From CALOBA01 sp942491465 (GTDB taxonomy: Bacteria; Pseudomonadota; Gammaproteobacteria; Chromatiales; Chromatiaceae), in NCBI GenBank assembly GCA_942491465.1, contig CALOBA010000002.1, positions 88,174 through 152,173 of the forward strand: a stretch of 64,000 nucleotides of DNA, given 5' to 3'. Each line of letters begins with the position of its first letter. The first letter of the stretch is position 1. The notes beneath the pieces are model-generated. The model worked only from the letters and a program-made list of their open reading frames with translations. It was not told the origin of the DNA and did no database searches. The position numbers were made by a program, and so were the translations under genes. Of the stretch, positions 1-8,867 are shown in pieces.

Positions 1-2887
1 CGATCTTGAAGCCACGCGGAGGCACGCCGCGTTGCATCTTGAGAACGTTGTCGAACGCGAACGCGGCGGTCGGCTCCAGCTCGCCCCGGATGAAGAGCTC
101 GCACAACGGCGGTTGCAGCTGCGCGAGTTCGCCGAGCACGCCGGCGCGGAGGCCAACGCTTCGATAGCTGTCCGCTGGTCGTGCGTAGATCCAAGGCAGC
201 GCAACGACAGGTTGTCGCAACGGAAACCAACTGCTGTCTGGATCCGCCTGCGCTGCTTCTGCATCCAACGCGAGTAGCTCGACCAGCGCTTGGCCTTCGG
301 TGGCTGTGAAACGCTGCACCGCGATGCTCCACAAGGCATCCAGCCAGCGAAGCGACGGCCATGCGTCCGTGGCATAGCAGGGCAGCAGGTTGCGCTGCGT
401 CAGCTTGAACGCCCTGATCAGCCCGTCTGTGTCGAGTGCGGCCACTTGCCCCTGCAACCACTTCGAGGACGCCGGCGCGCCCGACTCCTCAAGCAGGAGC
501 CCCCAGGTATAGACATCGCCGCGGACGGTGGTCAGGGAGCCCCAGCGTCGGCCGATCCGTGTCTCGATCCGTAATACCCAGGCGCCGGAGGACCAGCGAT
601 CCAGCGGTAGCTCGATATGATGCGCAAAGCGCCCGTCGGGCTTGTGCTCTGCGCAGGACAGCCACCCCTCGGCCGCTGCGTCAAGCCGGCCGGCAACATC
701 GTTGCAGGCAAGGTCCAACCCGCGCTGCTCGCCCTGGAGAATGTCCCTGGCATCGATGCGCATTGCCTCTGCTTGCGCCGGCAGTTCCAGCCGGATGTGC
801 ATCACTCCGCCGCGCGTTTCGTGCTCTGATCGCAGCACCCGATGCGCGGCGACGAACCGAAGCAGAGGCTCGGCGGGACCGTCTGCGCCCTGGTAGAACA
901 GCCGATCCGCATCGGGTTCCAGGTACTCGGTTAGGGCCGCCAAGTGGAGCCGTCGGACCCCGGAAGCAGGCGAGATCTCCTGTTGCCAGCCGCCAAAAAG
1001 CAGCGTCCCGCCCTTCGGCGAGTAGACCTCCAGAACGTCGCCTGCATCATGTGCGAGTGTTACCAAACTGCCGCGGCGCACGGGGCGCTCGTCGACGACG
1101 CCATCCCGATGGCGTTTCAGCAGCATGAATACACCGGGAACGCTGCCGATGAAGCGGATCTGCCGGCCGGATTCGGTCTCGAAGACCAGCTTGAAATAGC
1201 GGTTGGTGTCGCTGCGCCAGCGGACCGACCGGACCTCCTCGTCGACACGGACGTTGTCGGAGAAGTCTTGAGACAGGTTGCTCGGTAGCCTGTCGCACAG
1301 AAACAGTGTCCTGTCTTCGATTCGGTTCAGACCCTGCCAAAGCCAGGTTGTTACCCGGGCCATCGGCCTGCGGACGTCGGCTCGGCGGAGCGATGCTTGG
1401 AGACGGCCAAGCCTTGGTCGCCACGTGCGGGATAGGTCATCGAGGCAAACCTCGAAGTGACCATCGGTATTCGGTCGGAGCTGGACTTGGATCGGCTCGC
1501 CGAGGTCTTCGGTGGCCAGGTCGAGCACCAGGCCGCCCTCGTGTGCAGCATCGAGCAATTCCACCGGAACGCTGCCCATGAAGCGCAGCCCGGCCGAGGC
1601 ATGGAGCGCATTACCACCGACGCCCCGGAAGGACTGACCGGCCAACGTCAGTTTCGGCTCACTGCGCGCCAACAAACGCACGGTGGCCGGGCCGCGTTGC
1701 AATTGCTTCGCTTCCCCCGGCGCGAGATCCAACCTGAGCATGTAGATCGCCGGATCCTCGCTGATCGGGGTGAGGTCCTGTTCATGGCCCGCCGGTGGAA
1801 ACCTGGTCAATATGGTCAGCGTGCCTGGCGCCACGGACATCGGCTCGGTGTCGTTGAGCTTGGCGCCGCCGATCAGACCACCGTCGTCGGCGAACACGAG
1901 CAGCCGGTTGTTGCGTCCATCCTCCCACAGGCTGTACTCACGCCGCAGGCTTCCATCGCAACGCTCGATCCTCAGTCGCCCGGGCAAGACGCTGTCCAGC
2001 GCGACGAAGCGCGGCTCCTGCTCCCCGACCACCTCGCTGACAACGCCGTCCACATCCATCGAGAAGCCGAGCCTCGGAGCCGCAGGCAGTTCAACCCCCA
2101 GCATCTCGTCACGCCACAACGCACGCACGATTGCCAGTGTTTGGGTTGGCTTCGGCGAGTCGCTCTGCGCGATATGGCTGGCCATCAGTTGGCGAAGCGT
2201 GGCATCCGGTGCGCCTGGCTCCGGGTCTTCGCCGTTCAGCGCGCCAATGAAGCTGCGCGTGTAGTAACCGTCCCGATCCGTCTGGACCGCCTGCAACAAG
2301 GTTACCGGCACCGGAGGACCGAGACGGTCGCAGAGAGTGGACTGCCATAGGGAGATCGCCGCCGGCTCGTCATCCTCGGGCAGGCCGGCATCGCGCCCAT
2401 GGCGCAACATCTTCTCGGTGAGTTTGTCCAGGAAGCGCAGCGGAACGCCCGCTTGGTGCAGAAACTCTCTGACCATGTAGGCTTGCGCGGCGCCCTTCGG
2501 CAATGGGTCCAAGCCGAGCCGAACACAGGCGAGTCGAAAGGCGAGCCAGAGCTGCTCACGCTCCGTTGTCGTCAGATCAGACGCCTTGCCTAGTGCCTCT
2601 CGGATCAACGGCCAGACCGCTGCCGTGCCGTCGGCACCAAAGCCCGCTTGTACGCGCGTTGCCAGGAAGGTTGCGACAACGGCAGGCCATCTCTGCAAGG
2701 CTTGGCAGCAGGCCGCAACAGGGCTGGACAACCCCTTGAAGTTCTGGGCGAGCCTCGCTTGCGCCGATTCGCTGAGGAGACCGGCATACAGCCCAAGGAA
2801 AGGTGAGCTGCCGGTCTGCAGTTGAGCTTTCAGCTTTGGCTCAGTGTTCTCAAGCCATAGGTCGTCTGTTATCGAGAAGAATGGCAT
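1..2887 (-). CDS. Large protein of unknown function, C-terminus beyond the left edge
   Basis: One uninterrupted minus-strand frame runs from an ATG (MPFFSITDDLWL...) at 2887 to the window edge, giving at least 962 codons without a stop. I see no signal peptide, membrane segment, Walker motif or obvious catalytic signature. The N-terminal third is helix-rich, followed by a long stretch of beta-type, polar sequence. Length and the neighbouring toxin-antitoxin and nuclease genes fit a defence-type protein. One possibility is the YjiT/STY4851-like family linked to Druantia III (DruH), but that rests on general resemblance only. A helicase gene just past the left edge would support it. The many plus-strand ORFs here are shadows. 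Sure that it is coding, unsure of the function. Confidence 0.75.
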   Translation of the reverse strand, partial: MPFFSITDDLWLENTEPKLKAQLQTGSSPFLGLYAGLLSESAQARLAQNFKGLSSPVAACCQALQRWPAVVATFLATRVQAGFGADGTAAVWPLIREALGKASDLTTTEREQLWLAFRLACVRLGLDPLPKGAAQAYMVREFLHQAGVPLRFLDKLTEKMLRHGRDAGLPEDDEPAAISLWQSTLCDRLGPPVPVTLLQAVQTDRDGYYTRSFIGALNGEDPEPGAPDATLRQLMASHIAQSDSPKPTQTLAIVRALWRDEMLGVELPAAPRLGFSMDVDGVVSEVVGEQEPRFVALDSVLPGRLRIERCDGSLRREYSLWEDGRNNRLLVFADDGGLIGGAKLNDTEPMSVAPGTLTILTRFPPAGHEQDLTPISEDPAIYMLRLDLAPGEAKQLQRGPATVRLLARSEPKLTLAGQSFRGVGGNALHASAGLRFMGSVPVELLDAAHEGGLVLDLATEDLGEPIQVQLRPNTDGHFEVCLDDLSRTWRPRLGRLQASLRRADVRRPMARVTTWLWQGLNRIEDRTLFLCDRLPSNLSQDFSDNVRVDEEVRSVRWRSDTNRYFKLVFETESGRQIRFIGSVPGVFMLLKRHRDGVVDERPVRRGSLVTLAHDAGDVLEVYSPKGGTLLFGGWQQEISPASGVRRLHLAALTEYLEPDADRLFYQGADGPAEPLLRFVAAHRVLRSEHETRGGVMHIRLELPAQAEAMRIDARDILQGEQRGLDLACNDVAGRLDAAAEGWLSCAEHKPDGRFAHHIELPLDRWSSGAWVLRIETRIGRRWGSLTTVRGDVYTWGLLLEESGAPASSKWLQGQVAALDTDGLIRAFKLTQRNLLPCYATDAWPSLRWLDALWSIAVQRFTATEGQALVELLALDAEAAQADPDSSWFPLRQPVVALPWIYARPADSYRSVGLRAGVLGELAQLQPPLCELFIRGELEPTAAFAFDNVLKMQRGVPPRGFKI

Positions 2888-3117
2888 TGCTGTACGCCTC
2901 CATCGTGCTTTGCTCTCTCCAGGCTATTTGGAGCAGCCCAGGTTCCGCGAATTTCTCGACCGTTGATAGTACACGCAACCTCGCGCGTCAACCAACGGAC
3001 CGGCGACTGCGACGCGATGACCGTTGCATCCTGCTGCTGGCGGCATCGCCGGACCGTTGAGGAGCCTGTTCGCGGACGCGAAATGCGCACAGGTCTAGGC
3101 TCCGGGGCTCGCCATTG

Positions 3118-3282
3118 ATGGCGCCGGGCGACCGGGTGGCGTTCATCGTCGATGACAACGACGTGGTGCGTTTGGTGCCGCGGACCACGTCCGTCACCTG
3201 GCTCAAGGGCATGCTGCCGAGGCCCGAGCGGCCCGTGTCGCTGGTGGAGATGGACGCGGCCATTCGGTCTGGCGTCCGCTGA
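3118..3282 (+). pseudogene. C-terminal remnant of an AbrB/SpoVT-type antitoxin
   Basis: The 54-residue frame reads PGDRVAFIVDD followed by LKGMLPRPERPVSLVEMDAAI. This matches the second half of VapB/PemI-like swapped-hairpin antitoxins, including the conserved neck before the toxin-binding tail. The N-terminal half (TSKGQVTIP-type segment) is missing. The bases just upstream can be read only in other frames (an MRTGLGSG-like piece), suggesting decay with a frameshift. No VapC-type PIN toxin follows. Probably a dead antitoxin fragment. Confidence 0.5.
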
Positions 3283-3324
3283 GCGGGAGGGGCTCCCGCC
3301 GTTGCCGCATCTTGTTAGAGAGTG

Positions 3325-3564
3325 ATGACCAATGACTCAGCCACACGAAAACACGTTACCGAACGCCTGCACGCCGAGATCGAGTTGACGCCGGCGCGCT
3401 ATCGCGCGTTGTTGCTGCGGCTTGTGCACTCGTTCCGAGAGGGCATCGAGCAGGACGAGCCCTGGCCGAGCGCGGCAGATTCGTTTCGGGAAGGTTGGCG
3501 GGATGTTAAGGCCGGACGGACGCAGCCGCTGGATAGCCTCTGGGACGGCATCGATTCGGATTGA
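3325..3564 (+). CDS. Putative type II antitoxin
   Basis: Small acidic 79-residue protein (ATG at 3325; a GTG at 3322 is also possible) with an AGAG-type Shine-Dalgarno just upstream. It shows an N-terminal helical segment with RYRALLLRLVHSFREG and ends in LDSLWDGIDSD, a tail typical of antitoxins paired with RelE/HigB-like toxins. Its stop lies 4 bases before the GTG start of a RelE-like gene, the usual antitoxin-toxin arrangement. The family is not certain. The role is inferred mainly from size, composition and the partner. Confidence 0.6.
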   Translation: MTNDSATRKHVTERLHAEIELTPARYRALLLRLVHSFREGIEQDEPWPSAADSFREGWRDVKAGRTQPLDSLWDGIDSD

Positions 3565-3568
3565 ACCG

Positions 3569-4195
3569 GTGATTGGCCGATACTCCGATGCCTTCAAACG
3601 CCAGCTCAAGCGGCTGAGCCGTCGCTACCGGCACATCCGCGGAGATGTCCAGCCGTTGCTGGACCGGCTCAGCGTCGGAGAGACGCTTGGGGATCGTATT
3701 CAGGCGCCGGGTTATGTGCTGTATAAGGTACGCGTCAGAAACAGCGATGCGGCCCGCGGCAAGAGCGGCGGCTACAGGATCATCTACTACGTTCAGACCG
3801 AGAGGGAGCTGCTGCTGGTCGCGATTTATTGCAAATCTGACCCGCTGTATATGATCCGCATCTCCGGCGCGACCCTGGAGCAGGCCCTACGGTGGACTTG
3901 GTGGTTGCGGCCCTGCGCGAGGGCGATGCGGCGGGGATTGCCCCCGTCGTCGAGGGCCGCGTCTGTGACCGCGGCATGGCGCCCGATGGCCCCTGCTTGG
4001 CCGTCCGGCCAGCGCAGCGTTACAACCGCCGATAGTCCGTCACATAGCCGTTGCCATTGCCCTGCGCCTGGCGGATGCGCCGGTCCCGCTCGATCTCCCA
4101 GGCGTCGGGGGGATCGGCATTGTTCCAGGCGACATACAATTGCGCGTCCTGGCGGCTCAGGTCAATGTCGTAGGTATCGCGCATGTAGAGCATGA
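3569..4195 (+). CDS. RelE/HigB-like toxin with lost stop codon
   Basis: From GTG 3569 the protein reads like a RelE-superfamily ribonuclease: FKRQLKRLSRRY, then a central GYVLYKVRV, then GGYRIIYYV and LLLVAIYCKSD, the core strands of HigB/RelE folds. The recognisable domain ends near 3892 (ATLEQALR). No stop occurs there, and the frame stays open to 4195, running 176 bp into the convergent nuclease gene. A stop was probably lost by substitution or indel, so the protein may carry an unnatural tail. It follows the antitoxin gene by 4 bp. Confidence 0.6.
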   Translation: MIGRYSDAFKRQLKRLSRRYRHIRGDVQPLLDRLSVGETLGDRIQAPGYVLYKVRVRNSDAARGKSGGYRIIYYVQTERELLLVAIYCKSDPLYMIRISGATLEQALRWTWWLRPCARAMRRGLPPSSRAASVTAAWRPMAPAWPSGQRSVTTADSPSHSRCHCPAPGGCAGPARSPRRRGDRHCSRRHTIARPGGSGQCRRYRACRA

Positions 4196-5105
4196 CGCGG
4201 GCGATGTCTCCGCGCACCGCCGCCGGCGGCTGCACGCGCCGGATACTCGTGTCGATGCGCATCTCGCAGCTGCCGTAGCGCTTGCCGCCGAGCATGCCCC
4301 AGTTGTAGTTGCTGCGCCGGCCATTGATCAAGCCGACCGCGGGCACGAGGTTGTGCAGATCGTTGTGGGCGGCCAGAAACACCGGGTCGACCCGCTGGCA
4401 GCAATCACGCCCGCTGATCACATCGCCATCGGCCTGGCGACAGTCGGCGAAGGCGGCGGGCTCGCGCCAGCAGCGCCGGGACTGGCCAAACTGCGCGGCA
4501 GGAAAGATATGCTCGGCCTCGACCCGATCGGCGCGGGTTTGACCGGCATAGTCGCCGAGGCCGCAGCCGTCCAGCGACGTGCGCCTGCTGCTGCGCTCGA
4601 AGCTGCAGCCGCAATAGAAGGTGGTGGCGTGGTCGCGGTAGATGCTGCCGTAGAGCCGCGACTTGGCGCGGCTGAAGCTGCTCGCCGTGCGCGGCAGCGT
4701 CGCGGCCGATGCCGCCGGCTCGGGCGGCGGCGAGCCCTCGAGCCCGTCAAGCCATCGCGCGGCTGTTGTGCGCAATGCCTCGCGCGTTGCGCCGGCGGCG
4801 GGCAACGCGACGTCCTGTGTCCAGGCGCCGACGCCCGCCGTGGCATCTGCACCCACGCCCGCGAGCAAGGTGCGGATGTCCACGCCGATACCCACCGCCG
4901 ACTGCGCATGCGCCGGCCATTGCTGCACCAGTGATGGCGGCAAGAACGACAGCGCCGAGATCAACCCCAGGCCGGTGGCGACATCGCGAAGTTTGACCAA
5001 CAGGGTCCTGATCAGGCGCCGGCGGGCGTCGGCCGGGGTGCGCCGCGTAGTCCTTGAGGCGGTTTTACGGGCGCGCGGTTTTGAGCGGGATTTGCGTGGC
5101 ATCAA
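4020..5105 (-). CDS. EndA/NucM-family secreted endonuclease with long N-terminal extension
   Basis: The C-terminal 200 residues are an Endonuclease I domain: YGSIYRDH, then DRVEAEHIFPA with the catalytic His of the beta-beta-alpha-metal fold, then AHNDLHNLVPAVGLINGRRSNYNWG with the metal-binding Asn. The family cleaves DNA nonspecifically in the periplasm or outside the cell. EndA is normally about 230 residues. This one has about 150 extra N-terminal residues: a basic stretch, a hydrophobic segment near residues 43-66 that may be a signal or anchor, and an Ala-rich linker. Its 3' end is overlapped by the stopless toxin frame. Confidence 0.85.
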   Translation of the reverse strand: MMPRKSRSKPRARKTASRTTRRTPADARRRLIRTLLVKLRDVATGLGLISALSFLPPSLVQQWPAHAQSAVGIGVDIRTLLAGVGADATAGVGAWTQDVALPAAGATREALRTTAARWLDGLEGSPPPEPAASAATLPRTASSFSRAKSRLYGSIYRDHATTFYCGCSFERSSRRTSLDGCGLGDYAGQTRADRVEAEHIFPAAQFGQSRRCWREPAAFADCRQADGDVISGRDCCQRVDPVFLAAHNDLHNLVPAVGLINGRRSNYNWGMLGGKRYGSCEMRIDTSIRRVQPPAAVRGDIARVMLYMRDTYDIDLSRQDAQLYVAWNNADPPDAWEIERDRRIRQAQGNGNGYVTDYRRL

Positions 5106-5286
5106 TCAAAGCACCTAGCCGAAAAGTTGGCGGACTCTAGGTGTTCGTTGGGTGATGCCGCATTGATCTTCCGCGTCCGCGCCGCCCGCCCGCCCGGCAC
5201 GGTAGCCGCGCGAGCCAGCCGCCGTGATCGCGCGGCGTCGGGTGGTGCTGATCGGAATTTGCACAATATGTGTTCTTTGGGGCCAC

Positions 5287-5315
5287 AAAAAAACCGGCGT
5301 TAAGCCGGTTTTTTT
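5287..5315. terminator. Bidirectional rho-independent terminator
   Basis: Stem CCGGC/GCCGG around a short loop, flanked by seven A on the left and seven T on the right, so it can work in both directions. It lies between the leftmost nuclease gene and the tRNA fragment, directly downstream of the tRNA 3' end on the minus strand. Confidence 0.85.
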
Positions 5316-5328
5316 CAGTCTGTCTGTT

Positions 5329-5380
5329 TGGCGCGCCTGGCAGGATTCGAACCTGCGACCCCTGCCGTCAGCGGGTGGGT
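5329..5380 (-). tRNA. 3' fragment of a tRNA gene (T arm plus acceptor)
   Basis: On the minus strand the sequence contains a perfect T arm (GCAGGTTCGAATCCTGC) followed by a 7-base acceptor 3' strand, discriminator G and encoded CCA. The matching 5' acceptor strand, D arm and complete anticodon arm are absent in the following 150 bases. Only the 3' part remains, starting roughly in the anticodon loop. The amino acid cannot be assigned safely. Such fragments are the usual trace of tyrosine-recombinase integration at a tRNA gene. Confidence 0.7.
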
Positions 5381-5425
5381 CGTCGAAAGGACAAGTGCCG
5401 ATAGGTCGTCGCGGTGATGGCCGGG

Positions 5426-6106
5426 TCAGACGTCGCCATCGGCCCCTACCATCAATACCCGTGCCTCGGCGATCCACTGCTCGGGCTCCGCGGTTGAGGC
5501 CGCGCTCGAGCGCTGAAGCAGCCCACGCACGGCATCGGGATCGGCAGCAGCCAACTGCGTGAGGCTGTCGATCCCGCCATCGGCCAACAGTTGCGCGAAC
5601 CGCGGACCGATTCCATGGATGCGCTGTAGCTCTCTGACCCCGACGCGGCGACCGACAGCCCGGTCGATGTTGGATGTGGCGGCCACCGTTGTGTTGTCCC
5701 TTTGGCTCGGGGCGCTGTCTTCGCTGGCCGCCACAGGGGTTTCCGGTTCACCGACCACCTGTATCACCTGCCGGGCGAGGTCGCCGACCTGGGCGCGCAG
5801 CGGTGCCAGCGCCCGTTTGACCTGGCGCTGGGCCAGCCCGGCCCCGGCGGCGCCGCCGCCGGCGGCGCCGATGGTGCCCGGCAGCAGCAGGTCGAGCAGA
5901 CGGCTCAGCGCGGGTGCTGAGGTCGCGGGCGAGCCCGCGGCCGTCGACAGCCCAGCACCGGCCTTGGCAATGCCGGCCGCGGCCAACCCCTTGCCCAGCA
6001 GTAGGGCGTAGATGGCGACTGCGCCAGCGCCGGCCACGGCGCCGGTCGCGGCGCCGATGGCGATGATCCGCAGTGTGGTGTTGGATGATTGGGCTGAGGG
6101 GGACAT
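5426..6106 (-). CDS. Membrane protein with C-terminal helix-hairpin-helix domain
   Basis: Counting from ATG 6106 (226 residues; the frame is open upstream to a TTG at 6181). It has two Gly/Ala-rich membrane segments near residues 10-35 and 65-95, a linker, then LQRIHGIGPRFAQLLADGGI..LTQL, a helix-hairpin-helix of the DUF4332/RuvA type that binds nucleic acid or mediates contacts. Function unknown. It stands alone, with the tRNA fragment and terminator just downstream. The GC-rich Gly-Ala stretch looks native rather than degenerate. Confidence 0.65.
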   Translation of the reverse strand: MSPSAQSSNTTLRIIAIGAATGAVAGAGAVAIYALLLGKGLAAAGIAKAGAGLSTAAGSPATSAPALSRLLDLLLPGTIGAAGGGAAGAGLAQRQVKRALAPLRAQVGDLARQVIQVVGEPETPVAASEDSAPSQRDNTTVAATSNIDRAVGRRVGVRELQRIHGIGPRFAQLLADGGIDSLTQLAAADPDAVRGLLQRSSAASTAEPEQWIAEARVLMVGADGDV

Positions 6107-6539
6107 TGCATGGCTCGCTAGGTTGGCTCGTGCGCGTGGCACTGGCGTTGGCTCGAAATGACTTAAGGCGATTTCTGTCAACTTTCATACCATCTGACTT
6201 GTCTTGACGCCCGCCTTCGGCGTCGGGCTGGCGGTCACATAGCTCGCCATGCTCTCGCCAGCCCTCCTTGAAGGCGAACGTCAATCCTGCGTCATCTGGT
6301 ATGCAAGTTTCCGGCAATCGCCTAAGCTTGCCAGTCGCTGCGCTAGACTGCTCGGTATTGCTTGGGCATGCGATCAATTCCTTTGGCGATGATAACGCTG
6401 CATCCCCATTCTGCGCTGCACCGCAGCGGCGGGGGACTATATGCTAGGCGCACAGCACCGCGCCGACCTTGCCAGCGCTTCCAGCGCACGGCAGGATGAC
6501 TGGCCAATCATCATCAGGAAGCCACCCGGGAATGCCCCA

Positions 6540-7142
6540 ATGACAGCGAACAGCAGCCAGCACAGCACCGAAACATCGAGCGATGCAGCCGAGAACGATC
6601 AGCTGCCGCTGCCCCCCGAGCAATGCCACGCCGAGGCGGAGCGGCTGGTCCAATACTATAGCGTTGGTGGTACGGCGGTCGGCTTGGTGCCGCTGCCGCT
6701 GCTGGATATGGCAGGCCTGGTGGTGGTGCAGCTCAAGATGCTGCACGCCCTCGCTGGGCTTTACCGCATCGACTTCAGGGCCGATCTCGGTCGCTCCGCC
6801 ATCGCCAGTCTGCTCGGCGGCGTGCTGCCGTCAACCCTGGCGCCAAGCTTGGCCGCGAGCCTCGGCAAGCTCATCCCGGGCGCTGGGCAACTGTTTGGGG
6901 CCGGCGCCCAGGCGGTGGTCGGCGGTGCCTTTACCTATGCGGTGGGTAAGGTCTTCATCCAGCACTTCGCCGCGGGCGGCACCTTCCTCACCTTCGATCC
7001 GGAGGCGGTGCGGGACTACTTCGAGCAGCAACTCGAGGCAGGCAAGGCCCAAGCCCAGGCACACAAGACCGATCGGCAAAGCCACGCCAAGCGGCCAGAG
7101 CCGAATGGCGGCCAACGACAGGATGCTGATCCCGTTCAGTGA
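6540..7142 (+). CDS. DUF697/YcjF-like membrane protein
   Basis: About 200 residues from ATG 6540. The core VGLVPLPLLDMAGLVVVQLKML, then a Tyr/Phe turn and two hydrophobic hairpins (LLGGVLPSTLAPSLAASL and a Gly-rich VVGGAFTYAVGKVFIQHF ending before a GG motif), is the DUF697 pattern, a helical inner-membrane domain often tied to GTPases and stress functions. The C-terminus is charged. Two more copies of this family sit in the 39.5-48.1 kb operon. It overlaps the next gene by 4 bp (GTGA), so the two are translationally coupled. Confidence 0.8.
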   Translation: MTANSSQHSTETSSDAAENDQLPLPPEQCHAEAERLVQYYSVGGTAVGLVPLPLLDMAGLVVVQLKMLHALAGLYRIDFRADLGRSAIASLLGGVLPSTLAPSLAASLGKLIPGAGQLFGAGAQAVVGGAFTYAVGKVFIQHFAAGGTFLTFDPEAVRDYFEQQLEAGKAQAQAHKTDRQSHAKRPEPNGGQRQDADPVQ

Positions 7143-8590
7143 CCTTCGGCCAGCGCCGCGCGACGATTGTCGGACCGGTGCAGTGTTACCGACGCGACCG
7201 GCCACTGCGAGCCGTCGCGCTGCTCAGCGTGCTCGCGATGGTGGCGGCCAGCGTATGGGTGCACCACGCGCGCGCGGGCGAACGCATCCCGCTCATCCGT
7301 ATCGATGTCAGCGAACGCGCACCGGCGACGGTCGGCGCCGAGCTCGGTCGGGCCTACTTAGATGCCTTTCCCGAATTGGAAAGGCGCTGGGACGGCTGGC
7401 TACACCAGGCATTTGCCGCGGACGGAGGCGATCCACAAGCGCGCTTCGACCAACTGCTGAAGACGCGCATCGAGCCGCTACGCGCCGCAGGCGTTGGGGA
7501 GGCCGCACGCGCCGAGGTCGACGGTCTGGGCTCGGCCTGGTCACTGGTCGGCGGCAACCGGCTCGGCGACGGCGTCCTGTCGCGCGACGAGTTCTGGGCG
7601 GCACAACTGCTCGCCGACCTGGGGTTGGCCGGGGGCGGGGTGGGCTATGCGGTCTTCGGCAACGCATCGGCCGACGGCGGCCCAATCGTCGGCCGCAATC
7701 GCGATGCCCTGCCGAGCGATGTGGACGAGCCGCCGCTGGCCATCACGGTGCGCAATGACGGACGTCGACACTGGGCGCTGATCGGCTTTGCCGGCCAGAT
7801 CGCGCCGCTCACCGGCATGAACGACCGGGGCCTGTTCGTCACCCATCTGCCGGTGCCGTCATCGCGCCGACTCGGTCTTCCCGAAGCGCCGCAGGCGATC
7901 GGTTTTGCACTGCGCCAAGCGCTGGAACGCCAGGCGCGGGTGGCCGCCGCCGCCAGCTCGATCGCCAGTCAACGCTTCGCCGAAGGCCAGGCGCTGCTGA
8001 TCGCCGACACTGAGCAGGCCGCCGTACTGGAACAGGCCGCCGGGGCGCCTGGGCGCCTGCGCACCGACAACAGCCCCACCCGTGCCGACCTGATCTGGGA
8101 GCGTGCCGATCAGATCGCCGCCGTCGATTGCCTCGCCCTCGCAAGCCAGCGCGGCGCCTGCCGACAACTGCGCGACCGTTACCGCTGGCAGCGCCTGCGC
8201 AGCCTGGCCGGCTTTGGCTCGGACGGCCCGCGGGCGCGAACGGACGATGTGGCGGCCATGCTGTTCGATACCGCCAATCGACCCTATCCGATCTTCGGTC
8301 CGAGCACACGCGAGGTGCTGATCTACCAGCCCGGCGACGATGCCCTGTACCTGCGCGCCTTCGCCCCTGGAACCTGGTCCGCCGCGGATGCCTTCGCCAG
8401 CAAGGATCAGCGCGCATCGGCCTCGACGCTGCCGCTGTATCGACCGCTGCGCATGGGCGCCGACGCCAGCCCCTCTGGCATCGACCTCGGGCTGCTGCTG
8501 ATCTGGGGGGTACTGGGGCTGCTTGCCGTCGCCCTGATCGTCATCCGGCTGCGCGTGCGGCTTAGTATCGACCCGGGCCGGGAGCCTTGA
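7139..8590 (+). CDS. C45-peptidase/acyltransferase-like membrane-anchored protein, nucleophile apparently missing
   Basis: GTG start overlapping the previous stop. Residues 22-45 form a signal anchor, the middle is a large extracytoplasmic domain, and residues ~455-475 form a second membrane helix. The motif FGNASADGGPIVGRNRD matches the C45 (acyl-CoA:6-APA acyltransferase-like, Ntn hydrolase) signature [C]-x(n)-DGG-x-x-GRN-x-D. The position normally held by the autocatalytic Cys just before it reads GGVGYAVFG, without Cys. It may be inactive or use another residue. It is coupled to the DUF697 protein, suggesting a joint envelope role. Family assignment moderate, activity uncertain. Confidence 0.65.
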   Translation: MTFGQRRATIVGPVQCYRRDRPLRAVALLSVLAMVAASVWVHHARAGERIPLIRIDVSERAPATVGAELGRAYLDAFPELERRWDGWLHQAFAADGGDPQARFDQLLKTRIEPLRAAGVGEAARAEVDGLGSAWSLVGGNRLGDGVLSRDEFWAAQLLADLGLAGGGVGYAVFGNASADGGPIVGRNRDALPSDVDEPPLAITVRNDGRRHWALIGFAGQIAPLTGMNDRGLFVTHLPVPSSRRLGLPEAPQAIGFALRQALERQARVAAAASSIASQRFAEGQALLIADTEQAAVLEQAAGAPGRLRTDNSPTRADLIWERADQIAAVDCLALASQRGACRQLRDRYRWQRLRSLAGFGSDGPRARTDDVAAMLFDTANRPYPIFGPSTREVLIYQPGDDALYLRAFAPGTWSAADAFASKDQRASASTLPLYRPLRMGADASPSGIDLGLLLIWGVLGLLAVALIVIRLRVRLSIDPGREP

Positions 8591-8615
8591 CCCCGGAGCG
8601 GTGGCCGGCGCGGGA

Positions 8616-8867
8616 TCAGGATGCCGCCGCAGCATCGCCCCCTGGCTTGTCGGCAGCGGCGGCCTGCTGCTTGTGCTGCCACAGCCGGCGGCGCCGAAAA
8701 CGCTGCTGCTCCTCGTCGCTATCGACGGCTAGCTTGCAGGCAAGGCTGTAGTGCACGACCAACTGACGCAGCCTCGCCTCCAGCCGCGGCCAATCGGCCA
8801 GCTCCGCATCCACCAACCAGGCCAGGTCCAGCTCGAAATCGCCGCAGAAGCCGGCAAGTTGCTCCAC
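8616..8867 (-). CDS. Small hypothetical protein
   Basis: GTG-started frame of 83 residues: an acidic hydrophobic first half with Trp residues, then a basic helix (QQRFRRRRLWQHKQQ) and an Ala-rich tail. It is convergent to the preceding gene with no clear Shine-Dalgarno. No family recognised. It may be real or a chance frame. Confidence 0.3.
   Translation of the reverse strand: MEQLAGFCGDFELDLAWLVDAELADWPRLEARLRQLVVHYSLACKLAVDSDEEQQRFRRRRLWQHKQQAAAADKPGGDAAAAS

Noticed and set aside
436..2350. Several plus-strand frames of 80-300 codons at the left end
   Set aside because: The minus strand holds one uninterrupted frame across the whole stretch with balanced codon use. The plus frames are fragments of its antisense.
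4140..5118. Plus-strand frames opposite the EndA-like gene
   Set aside because: Ala/Arg-rich shadows. The EndA active-site motifs are on the minus strand.
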